The position numbers were made by a program, and so were the translations under genes. The notes beneath the pieces were generated by a model. The model saw only the letters and a program-made list of their open reading frames with translations, ran no database searches and was not told where the DNA came from. Positions 38,367 to 47,749 of a DNA stretch of 64,000 bases are shown piece after piece. How positions within the stretch are numbered: position 1 is the first letter of the stretch; each line of letters opens with the position of its first letter. Source of the stretch: Photobacterium profundum SS9 (GTDB lineage Bacteria > Pseudomonadota > Gammaproteobacteria > Enterobacterales > Vibrionaceae); contig NC_006371.1 of the NCBI RefSeq assembly GCF_000196255.1, positions 1,395,440 to 1,459,439 of the forward strand, read 5' to 3'.

Positions 38367-40034
38367 CTACACGTCCTCCAAGTTGAACACTTGTGGCGTA
38401 GTCACCCCTTCAGGGTTTTGTGCCATGATGGCGGCAGCATCAAACAACGCCATGAGCGGGTCAATTTTTGCAGGACCAGATTCTTGCTTGGTGATCATGA
38501 TCGCATTGCCAACAGGTCTTGTTCGGGCGTTCCCTACACACCACTTCATCATCATCGAGCCATCATGCTCGGCACTTTTATCAGCCAGGCGACGCTCGAC
38601 CGTTTTGATCGCGCTCATCATCTTCCAGCCCTGAGAAATACCAATGATCTTGTCTTCATCAATTTGGGCATCGATAAGCGCTTCCACCAGCGATGCCAGG
38701 CCATGCTGATCAATCCCAATCTGAACAAGCAACCCGCTATCCTCAATTTCGCTGACCGTAGCAACAATGTCGTCCATGTCATCGCCAATGTTTTTCACCA
38801 GCGTTAAATCCCCATCCTTCTCGAACCCCTTGAAACGTGGCGCTTGTGCTTTGCGTCGCTTCAAGACAATGGGGTGCGCCCAGGCATGCGTCCAAAACAT
38901 CCATCGTTGTGTTTGGGCATGGCGACCAATCACGGCCAAACCGTATAAATCATCTAGGCCACCGCCATCGATGCCGATTGAAATGGCATCGGACTCCTCA
39001 AGGATGCGAGCAAGGGTCACATCTGTTGCACAGTCAGACCAAAAGTCAGCCCCCACCCATCGGTCATTACGCAGATGCATGTCGATTTCAATATTGAGGT
39101 GCTTAGCAAGAAAACCGATGAGACTTTCTTCCCCATCTTCCTGAGCCTTAGCCAACTCACGAACCAAAAAAGCTTCAGAGATGCTGAGTCCCATATTCGG
39201 GTTTGTTAACTTAAAATACTTCTGCTCAAGGTAGGATTTATCTTTGATCATGCTTTCTGGAAATTCATAAATTACAGGCAGGAAATAAGGATCATTGATC
39301 TTACCGTCACGCACTTTTCGCGCGTACTCCAGCTTGGTTCTGAACACACCAGCTGGTGGTTTGTCCGATTGCGTGGTCAGATAAATCACGAACCCTTCGG
39401 GGCGCGAGGCTAAACCGCCCGTTGCTTCACGCAGCATGTTTTCCGCGTTGGGCTTAGATCCGAATAGCCAAAGTTCGTCCACCAGCACCACGGTGGCTTT
39501 TTTGCCTGATACCGAATCCGATTCAGCCGCGACCACCTTGAGTATTGAGCCAGTTTCAATATCAGTGATTGTTCTAATATGATCTTGAACTTTTAAAATG
39601 CGCTCGAGCTCTGGATCGGCTTTTATCATGTCCCGAGCCGGTTGATACGAGTTGTTGGCCACCTCGATAGTGGGCGCCAAGATGAGGAATTCCGCAGACG
39701 CTCGTGTATTGAGGATCAACAAGGTCAACATGATGCCTGCCGCCGTTGATGATTTAGAATTCTTCTTGGAGATCAGTAACAAGATCTCTTTGATGATCTG
39801 CTCACCTGACTCGATGTCATAAGAGCCAAAGATGGCATCACAGAATTGACGAAGCCATGGCAAATGAGACTCACCGATAGTGGGCTGACCTATCGCATCA
39901 GCCACTTTGAGCTCCTTCATAATTGCCCATGCCTCATCAGCAAGAGATGGGTTATACGTTTCAAAGGGGATGAGACTTTCACCATCCACAATCTTACGTT
40001 CCCAATCATTATTCGCCGTCGACTGCAATTCCAT
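38367..40034 (-). CDS. Terminase large subunit
   Basis: 555 residues; packaging ATPase and nuclease. ATPase motif SKKNSKSST (about 92-100), Walker B ATVVLVDELW (about 181-190), and a nuclease domain with Asp in SIGIDGGGLDD and downstream GIDQHG. This YmfN/P27-type TerL is usual in HK97-like phages using cos or headful packaging. Confidence 0.9.
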   Translation of the reverse strand: MELQSTANNDWERKIVDGESLIPFETYNPSLADEAWAIMKELKVADAIGQPTIGESHLPWLRQFCDAIFGSYDIESGEQIIKEILLLISKKNSKSSTAAGIMLTLLILNTRASAEFLILAPTIEVANNSYQPARDMIKADPELERILKVQDHIRTITDIETGSILKVVAAESDSVSGKKATVVLVDELWLFGSKPNAENMLREATGGLASRPEGFVIYLTTQSDKPPAGVFRTKLEYARKVRDGKINDPYFLPVIYEFPESMIKDKSYLEQKYFKLTNPNMGLSISEAFLVRELAKAQEDGEESLIGFLAKHLNIEIDMHLRNDRWVGADFWSDCATDVTLARILEESDAISIGIDGGGLDDLYGLAVIGRHAQTQRWMFWTHAWAHPIVLKRRKAQAPRFKGFEKDGDLTLVKNIGDDMDDIVATVSEIEDSGLLVQIGIDQHGLASLVEALIDAQIDEDKIIGISQGWKMMSAIKTVERRLADKSAEHDGSMMMKWCVGNARTRPVGNAIMITKQESGPAKIDPLMALFDAAAIMAQNPEGVTTPQVFNLEDV

Positions 40035-40036
40035 CG

Positions 40037-40465
40037 TTACTTAACACTCCGTAATCCAGATTTTCTGAACTTGCCGGTTTGACCCGCTTTCGCTGCATCA
40101 ACTTTCTCAAATTCTTTCTGGGTCATGCTCTTCTTAGACGGTGGGCGTTGATCAACTTCATCATAAAAAGGCATCGTTTTTAAAAACGTGGTCATGACCG
40201 GTGACCCTTTACCAATGGCGAAGATATGCATGATTTTTGCGTCAAAATTGAGCTTAGAATTCACTTTTGTGAGCCCAATTGCGGTCATATCTTTCGCTTT
40301 CACACCCAACCATTTAGCAATTTTTGTTGCCGAATGACCCGCAACAAAAAGGTACTCCGCACGTAGATAATCTATTTCTGAAACAGGCACTTCCCCGATC
40401 ATGATGAGCTTTATTTCTGGCTCCTGATCGTCCTTATTTTTGTCATTTTCGCCATGATTATTCAT
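40037..40465 (-). CDS. Terminase small subunit (putative)
   Basis: 142 residues with a helix-turn-helix-like stretch AEYLFVAGHSATKIAKWLGV at about 36-55, located just before the large subunit. Position and HTH support recognition of the packaging site; sequence alone is less clear. Confidence 0.7.
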   Translation of the reverse strand: MNNHGENDKNKDDQEPEIKLIMIGEVPVSEIDYLRAEYLFVAGHSATKIAKWLGVKAKDMTAIGLTKVNSKLNFDAKIMHIFAIGKGSPVMTTFLKTMPFYDEVDQRPPSKKSMTQKEFEKVDAAKAGQTGKFRKSGLRSVK

Positions 40466-40639
40466 CAGACCCCCATTACCTGTGCTTTTTTTTCTCTACG
40501 TGAGAGCAAGGTGAGGTTACCGACCCAACCCGTACCACTATGACCGCCCCCCCTTGCCCATTCACACGCATCGCACGGGGTGGTCAGAGAACGAAAGCGA
40601 TAAAGCCGAGAACAGATGTCACTGACTTATTACTCACTC

Positions 40640-40954
40640 TCAGTCACGTTCACGATTTCTCTGAGCGTTTTCAGTTGTCGTTTTGAATTGGTGACAAAGA
40701 AAACATAACGGTTGTAAATTTGACTGCTCGTCAGTGCCGCCCAAGTGAAGCGGGATAATGTGATCAACCTCCGCCGCTTGCTGTGTGATCCCTGCAGCCA
40801 GGCATAACCTGCACAGTGGTTCACTGGCTAATACCGCCTTGCGTATCCGTTGCCACTTACCACCATAAGTACGCGTCGTCGCAGCACGATCCCCACGCTT
40901 AGAGGTAACGGATGGATCTAATGTCTTCGAGATCCTCGGCTTAAACGTTTTCAT
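40640..40954 (-). CDS. HNH endonuclease
   Basis: 104 residues. Zinc-binding CRLC and CFLC pairs flank the HNH core (AEVDHIIPLHLGG to SNLQPLC). Such HNH proteins next to terminase stimulate cos cleavage in HK97-type phages. It is the first gene of the structural operon in this prophage; the gap to the terminase small gene (40466-40639) holds nothing else. Confidence 0.88.
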   Translation of the reverse strand: MKTFKPRISKTLDPSVTSKRGDRAATTRTYGGKWQRIRKAVLASEPLCRLCLAAGITQQAAEVDHIIPLHLGGTDEQSNLQPLCFLCHQFKTTTENAQRNRERD

Positions 40955-41114
40955 TATTACTCCTTAGTTGCATTAATCGCAACTACAAAGGCGTCAAATG
41001 CATAAACTGCAACATCAAGAAACAAAAAAACCAGCGATTAGGCTGGGAAGATCATAAGTAAATTAAGTGGCGAACGATGTCATTATTCATCACTCGTTAC
41101 CTTCGTGGAATGTT

Positions 41115-41144
41115 TTACTACAGTCCCCATGTGGACTATAGTAA
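41115..41144. promoter_or_regulatory. Operator of the Xre-RES toxin-antitoxin pair
   Basis: TTACTACAGTCC and GGACTATAGTAA form a 12-bp inverted repeat with one mismatch around a six-base centre. It lies 29 bases before the antitoxin start, as expected for autorepression. Confidence 0.7.
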
Positions 41145-41172
41145 TAAAACACTCCATATGAGGATTAATATT

Positions 41173-41574
41173 ATGAGCCTAGCAAAAGACAGCGGCTTTA
41201 ACTCTAAAGCGCTGGCTATGACTGGATTTAAAGCAGCTGATAACATTCTTTCATCGAGGGGATGCACCGCACAACAGAGTCAGAAAATACTCAAGCTCTC
41301 TAAATCGTCATACCATAAGTTCAAAGCGGATCCTGAAACGACGAAGTTAAGTGATGATCAGCTTGAGAGAGTAAGCTACATACTCAACATGCACCAAGCA
41401 CTGCGTATTGTGTTCAGCAATCCAGCTAACGTCAGTGGCTTTATGAGTATGAAGAACAACAATGACTATTTTGCAGGCCATACACCACTTGAGATTATCG
41501 AATCAGGTAAATTTGGCGACTTGTATGAGGTCGCTCGCCGTGTTGACGCATTAAGAGGTGGATTATGGGGCTAG
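41173..41574 (+). CDS. Xre/MbcA/ParS-type antitoxin
   Basis: 133 residues. N-terminal HTH (AADNILSSRGCTAQQSQKIL, LSKSSYHKFKAD) and a C-terminal toxin-binding domain (TPLEIIESGKFGDLYEVARR). The start at 41173 is preferred because GAGG lies ten bases upstream; a longer frame from 41077 would run through the operator. Overlaps the toxin gene by ten bases. Confidence 0.85.
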   Translation: MSLAKDSGFNSKALAMTGFKAADNILSSRGCTAQQSQKILKLSKSSYHKFKADPETTKLSDDQLERVSYILNMHQALRIVFSNPANVSGFMSMKNNNDYFAGHTPLEIIESGKFGDLYEVARRVDALRGGLWG

Positions 41575-42236
41575 ATGTAATCAAAGGGCATCGCCTGATT
41601 AATACCAAATATCCTGCCATTACCTTATTCGATGACGTAGCCAGCCCTGAAGAATTCGAAATTCTCTATGCAATCCAAGCGATGACCAATCCCCGATTAC
41701 GTGATGAAGTCGGAGATATTTCTTTAATTAGCCCGTCAGACATCCCTTTCCACTGTGAGCGCGGTAGAAGCTATGCGATTGCTCCGTTTACGCACATTAA
41801 TCCAGATGGGGGTCGCTTCAATGACGGTTTTTTTGGCGCATTATATATTGCCTCAAATGATCAGACAGCCGCATTAGAGGTTAAATACCACCAGCAAAAA
41901 TATTGGTCAAACATTGAGAGATTAGAATATGACCGCTTCTTGTTTCGTGGGCTTATCATTGCTCATAACCCCACTCCAATCCATATAGTAGAACCAGACA
42001 ATACAGCCGTCCTGGATCTTAATTGCTATGCAGCATCTCAACAGCTCGCCCGTAACTTGAAGAAAGATGGTTATCAAGCCGTACAGTATCCATCAGTACG
42101 TTCACCTGGCGGTGTATGCTGGGCACTATTCACGCCTAAGCCTGTTTATGACGTAGTACAAACTTATCTTCTTGAAATGATTTGGGATGGTAGGCAAATA
42201 GCGGAAGTCAATAAGGTCAAAAATATAGCTACCTAA
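41565..42236 (+). CDS. RES-domain toxin (NAD+ phosphorylase family)
   Basis: 223 residues. RES landmarks: Arg in GGRFNDGFFGALYIA (about 84-98), Glu in TAALEV (about 105-110), and Ser in SVRSPGGVCWALF (about 181-193). In Xre-RES systems the toxin degrades NAD+ and arrests growth. It may stabilise the prophage or act as anti-phage abortive infection. Confidence 0.88.
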   Translation: MGLDVIKGHRLINTKYPAITLFDDVASPEEFEILYAIQAMTNPRLRDEVGDISLISPSDIPFHCERGRSYAIAPFTHINPDGGRFNDGFFGALYIASNDQTAALEVKYHQQKYWSNIERLEYDRFLFRGLIIAHNPTPIHIVEPDNTAVLDLNCYAASQQLARNLKKDGYQAVQYPSVRSPGGVCWALFTPKPVYDVVQTYLLEMIWDGRQIAEVNKVKNIAT

Positions 42237-42389
42237 GCTACAATGAAACCATAATCAATGTAGCCTTTTAATTGAATCCAGCATTAAGTATAAATACGGA
42301 TATTGATGTAGTTCAGTCTGAATTGATGATCGGCTACAAGTTCTAATACAGTGACAGCCAAAGGCAGTAATCAATACGGCCTTGATCTT

Positions 42390-42494
42390 AAGTGAACGAT
42401 TTACCCCAGCTAAACCATTGTGCTATAAACACTAAAGCCAGCCTTGAACTTAAATGCCAAGCGTTGGGAATCGCTCTTAAATACTTTGTTATGC
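42390..42494 (-). other. VCR-like attC after the NYN-like gene
   Basis: On the minus strand begins GGCATAACAAAGTATTTAAG and continues AGCGATTCCCAACGCTTGGC, strongly like Vibrio repeat attC sites. The far boundary is not clear, so the end coordinate is approximate. The rest of 42237-42500 carries no gene. Confidence 0.6.
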
Positions 42495-42500
42495 CGTAAT

Positions 42501-43040
42501 TTAGCATTGAACCCACATTTTCTTACTTTCCGCAGAGCGTTTAATCTTACTACCTGCCATTAACTCATTAATGGCTTTTGTAAAATCAGGTTTTGATAAG
42601 CCTAATTGTTTTTGTAACGGTGCTAACTCTTTGGGTTGTTTAAGGTTCGCATACAATTTTTCAGCAGGCGTGCTTGCCTTTAATACCACTACAGTATTGG
42701 TTTTCGTTCGAACAACATCACACTGAGCACCAAGCTGGGCACATTGAAATTTGAATGCAGAAATAAGATTTTCGTCATTACTGAATAACGAAAAAGACAC
42801 AGAGCAAAACTGCCTTCTTGGCAGAGAAGTTAAAACTCGAGCAAGATAAGCAATAATGTAAAAGTCTGCTTGATTCGCCCCCTCAGGGTAATCAGACAGA
42901 CAAAGATACAATAGTTTTTCACATACTTGTTTAATGCTTTCTACCCTTGAAAAAACAAATACCTTATCTACGATGGAAGCTTCAACCTTCTCTAATTCTT
43001 TTAATCCAACATTTTCTGCATCAACGAATATCATTTTCAT
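42501..43040 (-). CDS. NYN/PIN-like putative ribonuclease
   Basis: 179 residues. N-terminal MIFVDAENVGL gives the first catalytic Asp (Asp6 or so), QADFYIIAYLA a second acidic site and SNDENLISAF a third, the NYN/PIN order. A C-terminal winged-helix-like segment (LQKQLGLSKPDFTKAINELM) may bind nucleic acid. Possibly an RNase toxin or RNA-processing enzyme. It is part of a minus-strand integron-type cassette run. Confidence 0.65.
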   Translation of the reverse strand: MKMIFVDAENVGLKELEKVEASIVDKVFVFSRVESIKQVCEKLLYLCLSDYPEGANQADFYIIAYLARVLTSLPRRQFCSVSFSLFSNDENLISAFKFQCAQLGAQCDVVRTKTNTVVVLKASTPAEKLYANLKQPKELAPLQKQLGLSKPDFTKAINELMAGSKIKRSAESKKMWVQC

Positions 43041-43153
43041 ATTTCTATCCCAGCAAATCTACTTTGAACTTCAACATTAGACTCATGAATTCACAACTAA
43101 ATGCATAATGTAGTAAATCGTGTTGATGCATTTTTTATGTGTAAAAATCAAGG

Positions 43154-43615
43154 CTAAAAGTAAGATGGTATTCCACGTAACTCAACATCGATTGATTTCT
43201 TTTTGTACATACATTCACTAGTATTAGCAATACACTTAAAACCAAGTTGCTCGTAAAACTGTTGCCCAATATCACTGTGAAGAAAGATTACTTTAGCTTC
43301 TGTTGTAGTGAAAATTTGAGTCACAACTAAATTGATTAGAACTTTTGCGTACCCATTTTTTCGAAAATCAGAGCTTGTTGAAAGAGAACCAATACCAAAA
43401 TTACTCTCAGCAAGCTTAAATTGATCGTGATAAACAATTAAAGAGCTAACAGCTAAACCATCGACAACCAAAACGTACCACTCACCTAAGACATATTTCT
43501 TATTATTTCTACACCCATTAAGGTAGGTTTCGATATTAAAATCATCACCCCAAACGTCATATCCCATTAGGTAAATGCTATCCATCTCAGACTTCATAGC
43601 TTTCCGTACAAACAT
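43154..43615 (-). CDS. GNAT-family N-acetyltransferase
   Basis: 153 residues. The acetyl-CoA-binding pattern appears as GIGSLSTSSDFRKNGYAKVL (about 75-94; R/Q-x-x-G-x-G/A is here RKNGYA) and AKVIFLHSDIGQQFYEQLGF at motif B. GNATs are among the commonest integron cassette genes. AAGG precedes the ATG by seven bases. Confidence 0.8.
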   Translation of the reverse strand: MFVRKAMKSEMDSIYLMGYDVWGDDFNIETYLNGCRNNKKYVLGEWYVLVVDGLAVSSLIVYHDQFKLAESNFGIGSLSTSSDFRKNGYAKVLINLVVTQIFTTTEAKVIFLHSDIGQQFYEQLGFKCIANTSECMYKKKSIDVELRGIPSYF

Positions 43616-43643
43616 TTGACTACCTTAATCTTGAAAAAACACA

Positions 43644-43766
43644 CAACGCCCAATTAAGTAGCTGACAACACTACTAATACACTCAAACTTACCAACTAAA
43701 TCACTTAGCTAAATTGAGTTTAAAATGCCACGCGTTCACGAATCCCTCTTGAAGCGTCTGTTATAC
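43644..43766 (-). other. VCR-like attC between GrpB and GNAT cassettes
   Basis: Minus strand: GTATAACAGACGCTTCAAGA at the start includes the stop of the GrpB gene in its R'' box; GTGAACGCGTGGCATTTTAA follows and GGGCGTTGTG ends it, just before the GNAT start. This is the classic Vibrio cholerae repeat layout. Confidence 0.8.
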
Positions 43767-44234
43767 CAGTGCCAAAACGTGCTCTACAAAGGCTGATTTC
43801 TTTCGACGATACTCTTCTTGAGACAAACCTTCACAAGACATTTTGAGGTCATCATACTTCTGGACAAGTGAGACATTCGCTCGCAATTTATCGCGAAACA
43901 CCAAGAAGCATTCAAACTCTGAACCATTGGCTACAATTTGAAGTGCGACATCATCAACTGACGTTGATTCCAACATACAAAGTTCTGAAGTTCTTAACGT
44001 GTCGACTTTTTCTTGGAAGCCTAACACCATAAGCAACTGGGCTGCATTCTCTAATTCGTGAGCGTCTACACCTACAAATATATCCAGATCACCTTTAGAT
44101 ACAGCACTCGGAATTGAAGACGCACCGACATGCTCAACTCTAGCATTAGGAAGCAGTTTTTGTATTTCACGCTCGTATCGAAGAAACAATTCTTCACTAG
44201 ACGCTTGATATTGTTCAGCACTGTAAAATTTCAT
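43761..44234 (-). CDS. GrpB-like nucleotidyltransferase
   Basis: 157 residues. HVGASSIPSAVSKGDLDIFV at about 35-54 matches the GrpB/UPF0157 HVGSTSIPG-DID signature, with the Asp pair as metal ligands. The start at 44234 follows GAGG by a few bases. GTTATGC just upstream (44249-44255, minus strand) is an attC end, so this gene is also a cassette. Confidence 0.75.
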   Translation of the reverse strand: MKFYSAEQYQASSEELFLRYEREIQKLLPNARVEHVGASSIPSAVSKGDLDIFVGVDAHELENAAQLLMVLGFQEKVDTLRTSELCMLESTSVDDVALQIVANGSEFECFLVFRDKLRANVSLVQKYDDLKMSCEGLSQEEYRRKKSAFVEHVLALV

Positions 44235-44639
44235 ATTTCCTCTGAAAGGCATAACGCTAAATTAGGAAGCACGTACTTCCTATTTCTGTTTAATGAGCCT
44301 GCTTCCTATCACTAATCATCGTGAACCAGCTCAAACATAATTGTAACCAATACTTATTAGCTAGCATGCTGTCTAATTTGAGCTTTTTCCGTTCATATAT
44401 CAATGATTGAAGCGATTTTTTGGAGGTCAGTTTGACAAAGGAAGCATAGGATATTCCATCCACTGTTTAAAAAAAGTGAAATAATGCGCAAGCTCTTCGT
44501 AGCAACTAGGGAGTTTAGCCTGAGAATATTTTGGCGGAATAATATACATAATGGAGAAATTCAGGGGATGAAGTAAAAAATCGCTGGAGAGTAGCAACTC
44601 CTAAAACAATATCAGTTCTATAATTTATTTGAAGATATC

Positions 44640-44760
44640 CTTAATCCACTTGGTGAAATTAGATTTTCTTTGGCTACTCTCCCCCCTATCCAGCTTTCGC
44701 TTATACTTACCTCTCCCTGTGTACATTCTCATTAACCGTTTATATTCCGGTGATATCTCT
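44640..44760 (-). pseudogene. Exit repeat E, copy 2: phage gene fragment
   Basis: Bases 44640-44735 match 5100-5190 and part of 59600-59770. On the minus strand the frame reads ISPEYKRLMRMYTGR and then loses frame within the GKYKRKLDRGE segment relative to the other copies. It is the copy with the longest N-terminal side. The rest of 44253-44852 shows no gene. Confidence 0.45.
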
Positions 44761-44852
44761 TGCCCGCCATCGCGTGATGGTTCTCACACTTTTAATACAT
44801 AGATTCAATCAAATCATCCGCCGGAAATTCTTTGAATTAATAGAACTAAACA

Positions 44853-45431
44853 ACCACCTACTAAAGTAGGTGGGTTAGTATTAAGGACTGAAAGTCCGGA
44901 TACGGGTCAAAGACCCGTTTTCGTTAGCCTTCTGTCCTGAAGTTATCTTCAGCCTTGGGCTCAAAGTGATGATCAAGGTATTCCTTTATCATTTCTTCCG
45001 TTAGGTCACCAGATGTCACACAAAAGTAGCCTCTAGCCCAAAAATGACGTCCCCAGTATTTCTTCTTTAAATCAGGATAACTCTCGAACAACTTAGCCGA
45101 TGTACGGCCTTTAATCCTTCGCATTATTTCGCTAGGTGCCATATTGGGTGGTGCAGAAACTAACAAGTGAACATGATCTTTACTGATTACCCCCTTCAAA
45201 ATATCAATCTCAAAAGCATGACATGTTTGCCTGATTAGCTCTCGAGCTTTCAAGCCAACATCACCAGTCAAAACTTGATAACGATACTTCGTTACAAAAA
45301 CGAAATGGTACTGAATTTTGAAGACTGTATGACTTCCATATCTATAATCCATAATCATGCTCCAACATCATCGATGACCGTAAAATATCATAGCTGAAGC
45401 TGACCGACTAAAGTCGGTGGTTTTAACCTTT
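44853..45431 (-). mobile_element. IS200/IS605-type element
   Basis: A single TnpA gene lies between subterminal hairpins: CCACCTACT/AGTAGGTGG at 44853-44874, and CCGAC/GTCGG at about 45404-45416. IS200-group elements have such ends instead of inverted repeats and carry no tnpB. Exact ends are estimates. Confidence 0.75.
44924..45358 (-). CDS. tnpA: IS200-family TnpA (Y1 HUH transposase)
   Basis: 144 residues. Single-strand transposase with HUH motif His62-Val-His64 in KDHVHLLVS and catalytic Tyr127 in IKEYLDHH. The length and lack of internal stops suggest it is functional. Confidence 0.93.
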   Translation of the reverse strand: MIMDYRYGSHTVFKIQYHFVFVTKYRYQVLTGDVGLKARELIRQTCHAFEIDILKGVISKDHVHLLVSAPPNMAPSEIMRRIKGRTSAKLFESYPDLKKKYWGRHFWARGYFCVTSGDLTEEMIKEYLDHHFEPKAEDNFRTEG

Positions 45432-45528
45432 TAGGTGACGAATAAAATCTTCTATTCTGTTAATTTCATTTTATATAGTAATAATATATCGACAGTGATT
45501 AATCATCATTTGGCGAAACCAACGATGA

Positions 45529-46434
45529 CTAGGATCTTTTTCTTGATGCTGTCCCCAAAATAACGAGTATGTGATAGAAGGGAAGTTCAATCGGTAGCGG
45601 TAATACAACTAAATCAAGTTTGGTCACGAGATTATTAGCAAAATAACTTGGTGCTGTAAGCACAAAGTCAGTGTGAGCACACAAGTTTACTGCACTATTA
45701 ATATCCGATACATAAATTGCTATATCACGACTTAAACCTTTATCAGCTAATATATTGTCCAGAAAAAAATGATCATCTAGTCCGCTGCGTACTTGTATGT
45801 GCCGTTGTTCTAAGTAATAAGATTGATCCCATTCTCTATTACTTCCACATAAAAGTGGATGGTTTTTCCGAACTATACACAACTGACTATCACTACATAA
45901 TTCATGAGAATAAATACCTTTAGATTGTTTAAAAGTCAGACTCGCATCTTTATCTTTAAGATCTTGACCGAAGATACCAAAGTCAAGTTCTCCATTTTTT
46001 AATTTTTCGAAAGTATTTGGTTTCCACCAAGATTGAGTATCTAAAGTAATATTTGGCGCTTTAGTAAAGAGATCATTAATAAATTTCGGTAAAAGTAATG
46101 TATATACTGTCTCTTCTAGAGCTATTTTAAAACGACGATTGCTGGCATACGGTTCGAAAACGACAGGAGCAATAAAATCCTCAGCGTCGCATAAGAGCTT
46201 TTCTAGTGTAGGTAAGAGTTCAAGTGCACGTGGCGTAGGTTTCATTCCGTGAGAGGCACGAATAAAAAGTGGATCATTAAGCAGTTCTCGTAATCTCGTT
46301 AATTTTTTACTAACTGCGGATTGGCTCAAATGAAGTCGCCTAGCGGCATGAGTAACACTGCACTCTTCAAGCAATACATAAAGACAAACTAAAAGATTGA
46401 GATCAAGAGCTGTAACTTTTTTTAAAGAAAGCAT
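45529..46434 (-). CDS. LysR-family transcriptional regulator
   Basis: 301 residues. The N-terminal wHTH reads LNLLVCLYVLLEECSVTHAA then LHLSQSAVSKKLTRLRELL (about 35-53), followed by the periplasmic-binding-like effector domain (FKIALEETVYTLLLP onward). LeuO/NodD-like length. No ribosome site is obvious upstream, and its target is not adjacent, since its neighbours are phage lysis genes and an IS element. Confidence 0.85.
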   Translation of the reverse strand: MLSLKKVTALDLNLLVCLYVLLEECSVTHAARRLHLSQSAVSKKLTRLRELLNDPLFIRASHGMKPTPRALELLPTLEKLLCDAEDFIAPVVFEPYASNRRFKIALEETVYTLLLPKFINDLFTKAPNITLDTQSWWKPNTFEKLKNGELDFGIFGQDLKDKDASLTFKQSKGIYSHELCSDSQLCIVRKNHPLLCGSNREWDQSYYLEQRHIQVRSGLDDHFFLDNILADKGLSRDIAIYVSDINSAVNLCAHTDFVLTAPSYFANNLVTKLDLVVLPLPIELPFYHILVILGTASRKRS

Positions 46435-46671
46435 GTTAATTACCAGGAGGCCACGTTTAAAAAGACAGGTTATCCTATCTCAATAGCTATTGTCCGAACC
46501 TGAGCTGAAACACATAAACTAATTATGGACTGACTTCTCCTCAACAAAGCGAAACACTCTAATCCGAATATTATAATTCGAACATGAGCCAATATTAACC
46601 ATTTATTCATCGAATCCCCTCTAATGGCTGAAACGATTCCTTACCCCACCAATAAAGTAGAACATAACAAA

Positions 46672-47151
46672 CTATCGCCGCCCCCTACCGAATACTTCCA
46701 CAATCAGCGGCTTTAAATTGGTTATTGTCCTCTCTCCAAATAAGAACCCAAGAACCAACAAATTAATCACGATTAAAGCGGATTGCTGTTGTTCGGTGTA
46801 TGTAGGCGCCTTCGTGAACCATTCAAAATCAAGGTACATAACAAAGAACCCCCACATTGGACGCTGCAAACCACGAAGAAAGAGCACTATCCGCCCCACG
46901 ATTGGCAGTTGCTTTAAATCACTAGCCGTCCCCTCTTGCTCAGCAATACGCTGGTTTAACGTTTTCTCGGCATCCGCAGCAGCTTCAAGAATGGCGATCT
47001 GCTTTTTCAATTCCATTTCATCTATTTTTCGCTGCAGCTCTGCTTTCTTTTCAGGAGACATATCTGGTGGAAAGTAATCCGTTATCAGCTCCTTAACCGA
47101 ACCAAATAATGAACCGCCAATAACATCTGTGATCTTTGTTAAGAGACTCAT
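46672..47151 (-). CDS. Holin, 3TM type
   Basis: 159 residues. An amphipathic N-terminal helix, a charged coiled stretch (PEKKAELQRKIDEMELKKQI, about 33-52) and two or three hydrophobic segments (IVGRIVLFLRGLQRPMWGFF; LIVINLLVLGFLFG) match 3TM-holin family proteins. Forms the membrane lesion that releases the endolysin. Overlaps the amidase gene by four bases. Confidence 0.75.
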   Translation of the reverse strand: MSLLTKITDVIGGSLFGSVKELITDYFPPDMSPEKKAELQRKIDEMELKKQIAILEAAADAEKTLNQRIAEQEGTASDLKQLPIVGRIVLFLRGLQRPMWGFFVMYLDFEWFTKAPTYTEQQQSALIVINLLVLGFLFGERTITNLKPLIVEVFGRGRR

Positions 47152-47708
47152 ACGTCACCACTGAAGAAGTTTTTAATGCCTAAGGCGTACGCTTTGGCCA
47201 GGTCTTCAAATCTCTCTTGTGCTAACTCAAGCGAACTATCACTATCAATAAAGAACGGCTCGACGATTACACATGGCATTGAGGTTTTCTGGAGAAGTAA
47301 GCCACCACGGTTACCCGCTTTACCTTTGTAAGATGCCACGCAAGGCTTTAATCCTCGATTTTTTAATCCAAGGCACTGAACCACTTCTTTCTGTATTGAT
47401 GCAGCAAGAATAAGCCCAGTTAAACTGTGCTTGTAATAAAGCGTCTCTGACCCATTCGATTTATCATTGAAGGCATTACAGTGGAAAGATACCGCGATGT
47501 CTGCACCCGTTTGGTTTACCTTCTTAGGCAATTTTGAGTAAGAAGAGTCACGATAAACAATAATCGGCTCGAATCCGTACAGCATGAGCTTTTCAGCAAC
47601 GCAATGAGCAAGCGGCTCGTTAAATTGAAACTCATTGATACCGTGATTTTTGTTTGCTGCTCCGCCTCTTTTAGCAGAGTGGCCAATGATTAAAGCAATA
47701 GTTTTCAT
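47148..47708 (-). CDS. Endolysin, N-acetylmuramoyl-L-alanine amidase (Amidase_3)
   Basis: 186 residues. Zinc ligands His in IIGHSAKRGGA, Glu in NEFQFNEPLA and His in SFHCNAFND, plus catalytic Glu in VIVEPFFID. Cleaves the bond between muramic acid and L-Ala in peptidoglycan. No signal peptide, so export depends on the holin. Start at 47708 chosen for GGAG six bases upstream. Confidence 0.88.
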   Translation of the reverse strand: MKTIALIIGHSAKRGGAANKNHGINEFQFNEPLAHCVAEKLMLYGFEPIIVYRDSSYSKLPKKVNQTGADIAVSFHCNAFNDKSNGSETLYYKHSLTGLILAASIQKEVVQCLGLKNRGLKPCVASYKGKAGNRGGLLLQKTSMPCVIVEPFFIDSDSSLELAQERFEDLAKAYALGIKNFFSGDV

Positions 47709-47749
47709 TATTTGCTCCAACGTACGTGAGATTAATCGATGACCGACCT

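Noticed and set aside
40537..40580. C-rich run near the terminase/HNH gap, considered as a cos site
   Set aside because: No palindrome or 3'/5' overhang signature can be shown.
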